From Spirosoma fluviale (lineage in GTDB: Bacteria; Bacteroidota; Bacteroidia; Cytophagales; Cyclobacteriaceae): DNA of 40,559 nucleotides. Under the pieces are notes generated by a model. That model was not told where the DNA came from, searched no databases, and saw only the letters and a list, made by a program, of their open reading frames with translations. Shown one piece after another: positions 17,492 to 24,666 of the stretch; within the stretch, counting starts at the first letter, position 1; every line of letters begins with the position of its first letter. The stretch covers positions 1 to 40,559 of the forward strand of contig CAMBMU010000016.1 in NCBI GenBank assembly GCA_945868725.1, read 5' to 3'. The position numbers and the translations under genes are program-made.

Positions 17492-19274
17492 AAATCTACA
17501 TCCAGGTCAAACTTCCGCTGTAGCTCCATCAAGGCGGGGTGCTTTTCTCGTAAAAATTTAAGTTTGTCCGTGCTGGTATACAATTTCCCCTTGTCGTCTA
17601 CCAGCTCTTCTTGATGCACTACACTGATCGTAAAAGAAGTTGCTCCGGTAAATTTACGTATCAAGCCCACAAGCTCTGGCTTGATCTTTTGCGCGATATT
17701 TTCTTGGATTGAACCACCCACTTGAAGGGTAATTTCCCCATTTTGAACCCTGATTTCTTGGTCCAAAAGAGTAAGCTCTAAATTTCTGTTCGCATTTCGA
17801 AATACCTCTTGAATCGAAAAAATGGCTTGATCGAGCAACTCTTGCGTCAACAAAATCTCCGGAGCAGGTGGAGTAGAAACATAAGTTGCTGTAACTTCTT
17901 CTTCAGCGACTGTATTGACCTCCTCTTGCTGGCTGTTCTCGCCAACCTTCTTAGTTTGGCCGAGACTACTTGGAATCGAAAAAGTGGATTTTAATGAGCT
18001 CGGCTTGGTTTCTGTAGCAACAGTAGGTTCTTGGGGAGCGGGTGCCGATACCGAAGCGGGGATTTCAGGAGCAACAAATTGGGGTACTTCGGGAGCTTGG
18101 GTTGGAGCTGGAATATTTTCCTGCTCAATCAGGCTTTTTTTTTTGGGTCCACCGTAGCGAGGGTAGCGAGGCGGAATGCCTGCGATAGTTTGGCCACCTT
18201 CATCAGGGTTAATTCCACATGGAGGCGCTGGTTTTTGCTGGTCTTGTAATGGATATCACATTGGTTGGCCAGGTTGAGGGCCGACAAGAGGAAGGATACC
18301 GTTGCGCGTGCTGTTTGCTCTAGGTAGCGTTCCTTGGCGGATTCAGACACCTGGAGTAGCTCCACAGTGGCCTCATCTTTCACCACAAGGAGATCTCGAA
18401 GGTGCTCGCTTAAGCCAACAATAAAATTATGCCCATCAAAGCCCTTTTTAAGGATTTCGTCAAAGAGGAGCAGGGTAGTCGAAATATTTTCTTCCAGTAG
18501 CGCATCGGCCACTTTAAAGTAGTAGTCGTAGTCTAGGATGTTGAGGTTGGCAATCGTTTCAAGATAGGTGACCTTTTTGCCAGCCGAATAAGTGACGATC
18601 AGGTCAAACATGGACAAGGCATCGCGGAGGGCCCCATCTGCCTTGGTTGCGATTAGGCGCAGGGCTTCTTCCTCGTAATCGACCACTTCCATGCCAGCAA
18701 TGTATTTGAGGTGCTCAGCGATGTGCTTGATTTGAATTCGGTTGAAGTCAAAAATTTGGCATCGAGAGAGGATGGTCGGGATGATCTTGTGCTTTTCCGT
18801 GGTAGCCAAAATAAAGATGGCATACTTGGGTGGCTCTTCTAGCGTCTTCAAAAAAGCATTGAAGGCCGCTGGCGAGAGCATGTGCGCCTCATCAATGATG
18901 TATATTTTGTATTCCCCTCTTTGGGGGGCGTAGCGTACTTGTTCAACCAGGTTACGGATGTCGTCTACTGAGTTATTGGAGGCGGCATCGAGTTCGTAGA
19001 CGTTGAAGGAAGCGTTATTTTGAAAGGATACGCAAGAGGCACAGGTGCCACAGGCTTCAAAGTCTTTGGTGATGGCTTCGCAGTTGATGGTTTTGGCAAG
19101 GATACGCGCACAGGTCGTTTTGCCTACTCCTCTAGGGCCACAAAAAAGAAATGCCTGAGCAAGGTGCTTGTTTTTGATTGCATTCTGAAGGGTGGTCGTG
19201 ATGTGCTGTTGCCCCACGACACTCTTAAAATCTGCAGGTCTATATTTTCTTGCCGAAACAACGAAATTTTCCAT
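17488..19274 (-). CDS. dnaX: DNA polymerase III subunit tau/gamma, with -1 frameshift at a poly-A run
   Basis: The frame from ATG 19274 encodes 381 residues to a TGA at 18129: Walker A GPRGVGKTTCA, the four-cysteine zinc module (CEAITKDFEACGTCASC region), Walker B YIIDEAHML, and domain III. That is the extent of a gamma protein (domains I-III). Just before the stop the message has ten A's (CC-A10-GCC-TGA). A -1 shift there continues as KKKSLIEQENIPAP through a proline/alanine/glutamate-rich linker into a C-terminal domain ending KFDLDVDF at 17488, giving about 595 residues, a tau-like size. The downstream frame has no stop between the slip site and 17488. Programmed or transcriptional slippage is likely by analogy with E. 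coli and Thermus dnaX; a homopolymer assembly error is the alternative. Confidence 0.88.
18135..18144 (-). other. dnaX: Slippery A10 site inside dnaX
   Basis: On the coding strand the codons are CCA AAA AAA AAA GCC TGA. Slippage by -1 (or RNA polymerase adding one A or dropping two) joins the gamma frame to the tau frame, while normal reading stops two codons later. No strong downstream hairpin or upstream Shine-Dalgarno stimulator was found by eye, which favours transcriptional slippage. Confidence 0.7.
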
Positions 19275-19339
19275 CGCTGCAAGATATAAAAAAGTAGTTA
19301 TTCTTGGATAGGGGATTTGGGATTGGAAGGAGATTTTTT

Positions 19340-19556
19340 AGTAGCAAGTAGCTAGTATCCTGCCTGTCGGCAGACAGGATACTAAATACTTGATACTATT
19401 TTTAATGTCGAACGCCGGACGCTGAACTCAGAATGTTGAATTGGGAAATCCGTAGAACATACGAATCTCGTATCACCACGAAATAGAGTCTCGTTTCTTG
19501 AATCTCGTTTCTTGAATCTTGATACTTACTACTTGATACTTGATACTCAAAAATGA
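19340..19556. repeat. Repeat-rich intergenic region between dnaX and ssrA
   Basis: The 300-base gap upstream of ssrA carries no gene. It holds a hairpin AGTATCCTG...CAGGATACT (about 19354-19383), a perfect 14-bp tandem repeat TCTCGTTTCTTGAA (19489-19502 and 19503-19516), and four copies of TTGATACT between 19391 and 19547. The look is of decayed dispersed intergenic repeats. Confidence 0.55.
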
Positions 19557-19569
19557 ACTTATTTATCCC

Positions 19570-19577
19570 TACTTTTG
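19570..19577 (+). promoter_or_regulatory. Candidate -7 box for ssrA
   Basis: TACTTTTG matches TAnnTTTG exactly, ending 12 bases before the mature tmRNA 5' end. No TTG is at the ideal distance, so the -33 part is unresolved. Confidence 0.5.
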
Positions 19578-19589
19578 TAACCATTCAAA

Positions 19590-19987
19590 GGGGCTGACCG
19601 GTTTTGACAGTAGGTGTAATCATCGGGCTCGCATGCAGGCTGGAGTATGTACGGCCTTAAAAAATTCATGCAAAAGACAAATGGCGAAACTTCTTACGCC
19701 ATGGCTGCTTAATCTAACCTTATAGGATAGATCGCTTAAAGGGTTGAGTTACGAGAGTGATTCCCCAGCCACATCCCACCGTGTTTTGCCTGATCGGCGC
19801 GGGTTTGGGGTGTCGACTTGATCGGGATGCGGCTTGTGATGCGATTAAGCAAGTCTAAGATCAATCGCTAAGCCAAGCTCAGGTGTGTCACCCAGCATAG
19901 ATTGGTCGAAAACCCAACAGGTGACTAAGCATGTAGACGGTACGGTGCTTCCTTATCTGGACGCGAGTTCGATTCTCGCCAGCTCCA
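19590..19987 (+). ncRNA. ssrA: Transfer-messenger RNA (tmRNA)
   Basis: The 5' end GGGGCTGACCGGTTTTGACA and the 3' end GACGCGAGTTCGATTCTCGC plus CAGCTCCA form the tRNA-like domain; GGGGCTG pairs with CAGCTCC (one G-U), and A19987 is the discriminator. CCA is not encoded. The tag reading frame is at 19683-19712 and reads GETSYAMAA followed by TAA. tmRNA with SmpB rescues stalled ribosomes and marks the released peptides for proteolysis. Length is 398 nt. The 3' 164 bases are repeated at 23293-23456, showing that an element integrated at this gene while keeping it intact. Confidence 0.96.
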
Positions 19988-19990
19988 CAA
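19827..19990 (+). repeat. Left att-type direct repeat (ssrA 3' part)
   Basis: This 164-bp segment covers the ssrA 3' end and three further bases. It matches 23293-23456 with only two differences (A/T in the AGTCTA-GATC stretch and T/C in the T-arm). It is the att copy that completes the functional tmRNA gene. Confidence 0.9.
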
Positions 19991-20003
19991 CTTCGATTAT
20001 CCT

Positions 20004-20040
20004 AGCCCTGTAAACTCATAATTTACAGGGCTTTGTATTT
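20004..20040 (+). terminator. ssrA: Hairpin after ssrA
   Basis: AGCCCTGTAAA (20004-20014) pairs perfectly with TTTACAGGGCT (20022-20032), followed by a T-rich stretch. It lies 17 bases past the tmRNA end, within the element, so the element appears to supply the tmRNA terminator. Confidence 0.7.
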
Positions 20041-20063
20041 TGAAATGAATTTTCCAGTGGATA

Positions 20064-20073
20064 TTCAGTGGCA
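20064..20073. repeat. TTCAGTGGCA motif, left end of the element
   Basis: TTCAGTGGCA occurs here and twice near the right end (23147-23156, 23158-23167). At both ends a second CAGTGG sits 11 bp away (20055 and 20066; 23149 and 23160). They may be integrase arm-type or accessory sites. Confidence 0.35.
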
Positions 20074-20105
20074 ATACCTGGTTTAACATTGATTTTATTG
20101 AAATT

Positions 20106-20195
20106 ATGCTTTACCTCGATTACAAAAGTTATGAGGAAATGGAAGAGATACTAGGTATTAGCAAGGGTACCTTAAGAGTGAAAATGCATCTTTAG
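20106..20195 (+). pseudogene. Remnant of an ECF sigma factor (region 4)
   Basis: A 29-codon frame ends in the sigma region 4 helix-turn-helix pattern: YKSYEEMEEILGISKGTLRV followed by KMHL and a stop. It compares with the usual LSYEEIAEILGISVGTVKSRL of ECF sigma factors. The frame is open only back to 20049, and the rest of the gene is absent. The 3' end overlaps the LtaS-like gene by four bases. It is a leftover of the cargo of the element. Confidence 0.6.
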
Positions 20196-22057
20196 TAGTC
20201 CAGGTATTCCTGGAAAACAGTTTGCAAATACGCTTTTCCGTTCTTGAGCATTTCCGACTCTTTTGCTACACCCGTATTTTTTTCACGATAAACCACCTGC
20301 TTACCCACATTGTCGAAAGCGAGGCTTTGTTCAGGTGTAATCCAGCCAAAACCATTATCGTAATCGTAAAACGCAAAATCACGGCTATCTGGGTTGAGTA
20401 GGTCTTTGCTCCACTTAAATCGGCTGGCATCGATCCCCATTTGATTGAAAAGCGTTTGGGCAATATCTGTCTGTCCGCCATATTTTTGAATCCTGCTCCC
20501 GCGATATTCAGGCTTAATCACTTCTCCAAAAAAGATCAATGGAATGCGGTAGCGCATCGGGTGGTATTTTTCATACTTCTCTGAAGGCAGACGATGGCCA
20601 TGATCGGCAACAATGATGAATAAAGTATTCTTGTACCATGTTTGTTTGGCCGCATCGCGGAGATAAGCACCCAGACTCGAATCAGCATAATGTGCTGTAC
20701 TTCTAAACAAATTCGCAAGTTTCGTGCCCGGATATTTGCCCTTAACCGGTAGCTCAAAGGGCTCATGATTGGTAAGGGTAAGTATGGTAGAAAAGAAAGG
20801 TTGATTAGTATTCTTAAAATCAGCTAATTGTTTCTGATAAACTACACCGTCAAATGCGCCCCATTTGGAATTCATGTCTTTATCCAGAAAATCATTCTTA
20901 TCCACCAATACCTCATTGCCATGACTCAGCATAAATGCTTTGTTGCCGTAGAACTCACTCTCACCGCCATAATAAAAAGAGGTGCTGTAGTCATTTTCTT
21001 TAAAAATCTGAGATAAAGCAGGGAGTTTTTCTTGTTTGCCGTTCTCATTTACAATACTTCTTATTGCTTGTGATGGAAATGCACTCAGAATAGCAATAGT
21101 CCCCTTATCTGTCCGGTCTCCAGAAGCATAGGTATTTTCGAACAGGATACCTTGTTTAATGACCTTTTCTATTTCAGGAGCTACCCCTTTTTCTCCTCCC
21201 AGGCTTTCTACTACTTGTGCAGTAAAGCTTTCCAGGATGATCAATACCACATTTGGACGTTTAGTGAGGAGTATTTCCGGACTTTGAGCCTTCGTTTCAG
21301 GGTAACAGTTTGAGCTGATGGCTTTAGCCTCAGCTAATGGAAAGTATTGATAAGGATTATCTTGTCCCGACAGGTTTTTAGAGATATCATAAAGCAGGTT
21401 CCAGGGCGTATTTACCGAAGCATAGTTCAAGATAGGTTTTTCAGAAAAGTAGGACATACTTTGGTTAATCGGCGTTAATTGCCAGCCACCTCTAATGAAC
21501 AGGAAGTTTACACCTAAAATCAATACTGTAATTGGGATTTTGAGATAAAGCGGCAAGTTATGTTCAGGGATTTCAAAATCGATCATTTGCTTACTCAGCC
21601 AGTTAGCAAAAAAAATAAAACCTATCATAATAAAGAAAGACAACAGGAGAGGGGATGATAAGCTGGAGGCTAAAGCTTCCTGTGGAGCATCAAATACAAA
21701 ATCGAGCGCTCGATAGTTAATTTTGGAGCCCCACTCCTTATAAATATTCAAGTTAACTACACAAGTAAGTGCAAAAACCAGAATGAAAAAGCGGGTATAA
21801 TTAATTGCCAGGTTTTTGTTGAGTTGTAACTTGGGGAAAAGCCACTTTGCAAGATAAAAAAGTAATGGGATGGCGGAAATATAAGCGGCCAAAGAGGCAT
21901 CCATCCGTAAGCCTTGATAAAAAGGGCCCAGGTTTTCGCTCCAGCTATGCTGGCTGAATGCAGACCAATTGAAAATAATGAAAATCAACCTGTCCAAAAG
22001 AGCCAGTACGAGCCAGAAGCAAAAGAAACGAACTAAAACAACCAGGTGTTTTAACAT
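20192..22057 (-). CDS. LTA synthase family sulfatase-fold membrane protein
   Basis: A 621-residue protein with five N-terminal transmembrane helices (roughly 6-30, 53-74, 88-105, 135-152 and 172-190) and an extracytoplasmic alkaline-phosphatase/sulfatase-fold domain from about 265. The metal ligand E276 is in VVLIILESFTA, the likely catalytic threonine T316 in ASGDRTDKGT, and the late metal site in IVADHGHR. Family members transfer glycerol-phosphate or phosphoethanolamine-type groups to glycans or lipids. Gram-negative Bacteroidota lack lipoteichoic acid, so the acceptor is unknown. It is intact and lies within the ssrA element, so it is horizontally acquired cargo. Confidence 0.88.
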   Translation of the reverse strand: MLKHLVVLVRFFCFWLVLALLDRLIFIIFNWSAFSQHSWSENLGPFYQGLRMDASLAAYISAIPLLFYLAKWLFPKLQLNKNLAINYTRFFILVFALTCVVNLNIYKEWGSKINYRALDFVFDAPQEALASSLSSPLLLSFFIMIGFIFFANWLSKQMIDFEIPEHNLPLYLKIPITVLILGVNFLFIRGGWQLTPINQSMSYFSEKPILNYASVNTPWNLLYDISKNLSGQDNPYQYFPLAEAKAISSNCYPETKAQSPEILLTKRPNVVLIILESFTAQVVESLGGEKGVAPEIEKVIKQGILFENTYASGDRTDKGTIAILSAFPSQAIRSIVNENGKQEKLPALSQIFKENDYSTSFYYGGESEFYGNKAFMLSHGNEVLVDKNDFLDKDMNSKWGAFDGVVYQKQLADFKNTNQPFFSTILTLTNHEPFELPVKGKYPGTKLANLFRSTAHYADSSLGAYLRDAAKQTWYKNTLFIIVADHGHRLPSEKYEKYHPMRYRIPLIFFGEVIKPEYRGSRIQKYGGQTDIAQTLFNQMGIDASRFKWSKDLLNPDSRDFAFYDYDNGFGWITPEQSLAFDNVGKQVVYREKNTGVAKESEMLKNGKAYLQTVFQEYLDY

Positions 22058-22120
22058 GAATTTGGATGGGATATAAGGCTTAAATTTTTCGTTGGGACTA
22101 AGCCCCGAGAAAATGGAAAT

Positions 22121-22534
22121 TTAATGGCGTCCGCTCATTTGCATCAGTTGGTCAAAACTGATCTCTTCGAAATCTTTTGATGCTGAGAAAGTACCTGCGG
22201 TTACAGTCATTGGCTTAATTTCTTTTACAGTGGCTTTTAAAGAAATTCCGTTTTGGAAGCTGGTGAATTCTAGAGGAAAGTTATACGTTTTTTCGTAGAA
22301 ACGACTAAGGGGGTTGCCTGTAATCTCTATATCCTTGGTGAACCAAACATCAAAATTATTTCTGGTCTTATTATCCGAAACAGCATATTTTACCGCTTTG
22401 TACCCTAAAATGCTTTTGCTTTCGGTGCTGCCTGTAAGGCTAATTTGAGGCATCATCTCTGCCATTTTTTCTTGGTCGGCAGGAGTGAAGATTACAGCGA
22501 ATTTTTTGCCCATCATGGGAACATCTAAGAGCAT
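22121..22534 (-). pseudogene. DUF4412-like protein, N-terminally truncated
   Basis: The frame encodes 137 residues starting MLLDVPMMGKKFAVIFTP, which looks like the middle of a DUF4412-type periplasmic protein rather than a start: no signal peptide and no family N-terminal part. The remaining C-terminal part is continuous and ends LMQMSGRH. Its first ten bases overlap the end of the truncated integrase, which marks the deletion junction. The LtaS-like gene lies 63 bases downstream in the same direction. Confidence 0.6.
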
Positions 22535-23265
22535 GCGTTATATTCCTTGTAGAAATCATTTTCCAGAAAACCTTCCTTTCTCAGGTAATTCAGAAACAGT
22601 TGAAGAAACCTGAAATTTTTGTGGATCGTATTGGGTTGCAATCCCACTTTTTGCTCCCAATAGTATGTCAGTCTATTGATAAAAGTCTGATTGAATTCTA
22701 CTAGATACATTTTCTTCTGTCCAAGCATGACTTTAAGATGATTCTTAATGGTAGTAAGCTTTATGACCATTTTATACTTGGCGGTCAACCTCTTTACCTC
22801 AAGGAATTCATCAAATAAGGTGAGCATATCCTTTTCTAGGATAGGCCTGTCTTCCAATTTGGTTTTTACCAGATCAGCATTCAAATAACCTAGCTCCTTT
22901 TCCCATTGATAAAGTTGCTGCTTTACTTCATGATGCTTTTCCTCAAGCCTTCTCAAGAGCTTCTCTTTTTGAGGATAGGATTTAGCAACCATTCCATTAG
23001 TCCAGTACTTTTCATGAATTTCCTCCCCTGTTGGAAGATAAATTCGTTCTCTTTTACCATCGCTGGAAAAGTAGATTTCTAGTGTAATCTTACCTAGGCC
23101 AGATTTCTTACTGGGGTTCTTTAGGACATATTTTGTACGATACATTTTCAGTGGCAATTCAGTGGCAGAACTCACCAAAATCCCCTGGATCAACTCATCA
23201 TCGGACTTACTTAATCGAAAGTTGAATTGGGAAAACTCACGCTGATCAACCCTCTCCAAGTTCAC
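22525..23265 (-). pseudogene. Tyrosine recombinase (phage integrase), C-terminally truncated
   Basis: From GTG 23265 there are 246 residues. The N-terminal part resembles the Bacteroidota arm-binding domain (KITLEIYFSSDGKRERIYLPTG followed by a Trp-containing segment). About residues 140-240 form the SAM-like core-binding domain (LFDEFLEV ... LQPNTIHKNFRFLQLFLNYL). The frame stops just where the catalytic domain with the R-H-R-Y residues should begin (ENDFYKEYNACS). It is therefore inactive. It lies 28 bases from the right att repeat, the normal place for the integrase of an ssrA-integrating element. Confidence 0.8.
23147..23167. repeat. Paired TTCAGTGGCA motifs, right end of the element
   Basis: Two copies of TTCAGTGGCA start 11 bp apart, one helical turn, inside the 5' part of the integrase frame. 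A further copy is at 20064-20073. Confidence 0.35.
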
Positions 23266-23292
23266 CCAACCTGTAGTGGTTAAAAGGTCATA

Positions 23293-23456
23293 ATGCGGCT
23301 TGTGATGCGATTAAGCAAGTCTATGATCAATCGCTAAGCCAAGCTCAGGTGTGTCACCCAGCATAGATTGGTCGAAAACCCAACAGGTGACTAAGCATGT
23401 AGACGGTACGGTGCTTCCTTATCTGGACGCGAGTTCGACTCTCGCCAGCTCCACAA
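23293..23456 (+). repeat. Right att-type direct repeat (partial ssrA copy)
   Basis: This 164-bp copy of the ssrA 3' end (two mismatches to 19827-19990) lacks the 5' half and the tag frame and cannot make a tmRNA. It marks the right boundary of the element. Confidence 0.9.
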
Positions 23457-23484
23457 TTACCTCGAATACGAGTAAGAATCCTAC

Positions 23485-23516
23485 CCTTCAGCATCGATTG
23501 CTGAAGGTTTTTTTTT
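23485..23516 (+). terminator. Terminator after the right att repeat
   Basis: CCTTCAGCA-TCGAT-TGCTGAAGG (23485-23507) is followed by nine T's. It is probably the original ssrA terminator, now separated from the functional gene by the inserted element. Confidence 0.85.
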
Positions 23517-23642
23517 AACTCCACAAGCAAGGTCAACCGATTCCTTCCCAATTTTCCTTCAAATTCTCCATTGGTATAAAACCGCTAGGGTTTACATCCG
23601 AAAGTCAGGAGCTTTTCTATTCAAACTCAAAAACCTACCCCC

Positions 23643-24575
23643 ATGAAGAACTTCATTAAATTTGGCCTATTCAATTTTTTAGTCCTTTTTGCTCATGCTG
23701 CGTTTTCTCAGGATGGCACGATCTATCCACTTGAAACACCAAAAGAACCCCGAGCAATTCTCTTGGGCACAGGAACTGTGGACAACCAACCCGCTCCAGA
23801 AACCTGGTTTCGGCAATGGGGAGATCCCATGGCTCGGAATATCTCCACTGCTACCCTCACTCCCTTCCTGCCCGAACCCGGAAAAGCCAATGGAACCGCT
23901 GTACTTGTAGCTCCTGGAGGAGGATTCAGCTGGCTTTCTATGGGAAATGAAGGTTGGGAAGTGGCTGAGGCACTAGCCAAACAGGGAATCGCCGCCTTTG
24001 TGCTGAAGTACAGATTGTATCCTACCCCTCCTACCCTGGAAGACTTTTCTGCTTGGATGAATCGCCCACGAAATGCGCCTCCTGCACCAGGCACGGTGAC
24101 AACGACTGCTGCTCCAGCACCTTCGCCCCTTCAGCGAGATCTTTCCAATCAATTGGAAGATGCCGAGGCCGCCTATGCATTGATGGTCAAAAATGCCAAA
24201 GAATGGGGCATTGATACCTCCAGAATCGGAATGATTGGCTTCTCAGCAGGCGCTGGATTGACCATGCATGCCACACTCCACTCGACCACGATGAAATTGG
24301 CATTTATCGGCCCAATCTATGGAGGAATGGGACCTGTGGAAGTTCCCAAGGATGCCCCACCCATGTTCAATGTGATCGCAACAGATGATTTTCTATTCCA
24401 AGGACAATTTGGAATCATCCAATCCTGGCACAAGGCAGGCCGACCAGTTGAACTCCACCTTTACCAAAACGGAGGTCATGGTTTTGGACTCGGCAATCCC
24501 AACCGTACGAGCAACCGCTGGTTTGATGCCTTTGTCCATTGGCTGGATGTCAATCAGTTTATGGGTAAAAAATAA
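23643..24575 (+). CDS. Secreted alpha/beta-hydrolase (carbohydrate-esterase-like)
   Basis: A 310-residue protein with a signal peptide (about 1-22, ending FSQ). The oxyanion segment VLVAPGGGFSWLS and the nucleophile elbow GFSAGAG (S201) are followed by an aspartate (D248 or D249) in ATDDFLF and the histidine H279 in GGHGFG, completing the catalytic triad. It resembles the acetyl-xylan-esterase/BD-FAE-like hydrolases of Bacteroidota polysaccharide loci; the substrate is not known. An insertion rich in Pro and Ala (about 138-165) interrupts the domain. It is monocistronic, ends at a hairpin and runs convergently towards the PSD1 operon. Confidence 0.88.
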   Translation: MKNFIKFGLFNFLVLFAHAAFSQDGTIYPLETPKEPRAILLGTGTVDNQPAPETWFRQWGDPMARNISTATLTPFLPEPGKANGTAVLVAPGGGFSWLSMGNEGWEVAEALAKQGIAAFVLKYRLYPTPPTLEDFSAWMNRPRNAPPAPGTVTTTAAPAPSPLQRDLSNQLEDAEAAYALMVKNAKEWGIDTSRIGMIGFSAGAGLTMHATLHSTTMKLAFIGPIYGGMGPVEVPKDAPPMFNVIATDDFLFQGQFGIIQSWHKAGRPVELHLYQNGGHGFGLGNPNRTSNRWFDAFVHWLDVNQFMGKK

Positions 24576-24620
24576 ATAGTCCTGTAAGGTAACGGCTCAA
24601 GAAAGAACTTAAGTGACATC

Positions 24621-24655
24621 ATCCCTTCAGCATCCAATGCTGAAGGGATTTTTTT
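24621..24655 (+). terminator. Terminator after the hydrolase gene
   Basis: ATCCCTTCAGCAT (24621-24633) pairs with ATGCTGAAGGGAT (24637-24649), then a T run. The stem closely resembles that at 23485-23507. It lies between convergent genes; the minus-strand side lacks a good T run. Confidence 0.85.
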
Positions 24656-24666
24656 GTTCGTTGGAT

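Larger units (their letters stand above)
19827..23456. mobile_element. Degenerate integrative element inserted at ssrA
   Basis: The region between the two 164-bp ssrA-end repeats is visibly more AT-rich than its neighbours. It contains a sigma-factor scrap, an LtaS-like gene, a truncated DUF4412-like gene and a truncated tyrosine integrase whose start lies 28 bases inside the right repeat. Tyrosine integrases commonly use tRNA or tmRNA 3' ends as att sites. The catalytic domain of the integrase is missing, so the element cannot move by itself. Confidence 0.85.

Noticed and set aside
23293..23456. A second tmRNA gene
   Set aside because: Only the 3' 164 bases are present; the 5' acceptor strand, D-loop region and tag frame are absent, so it is an att remnant.
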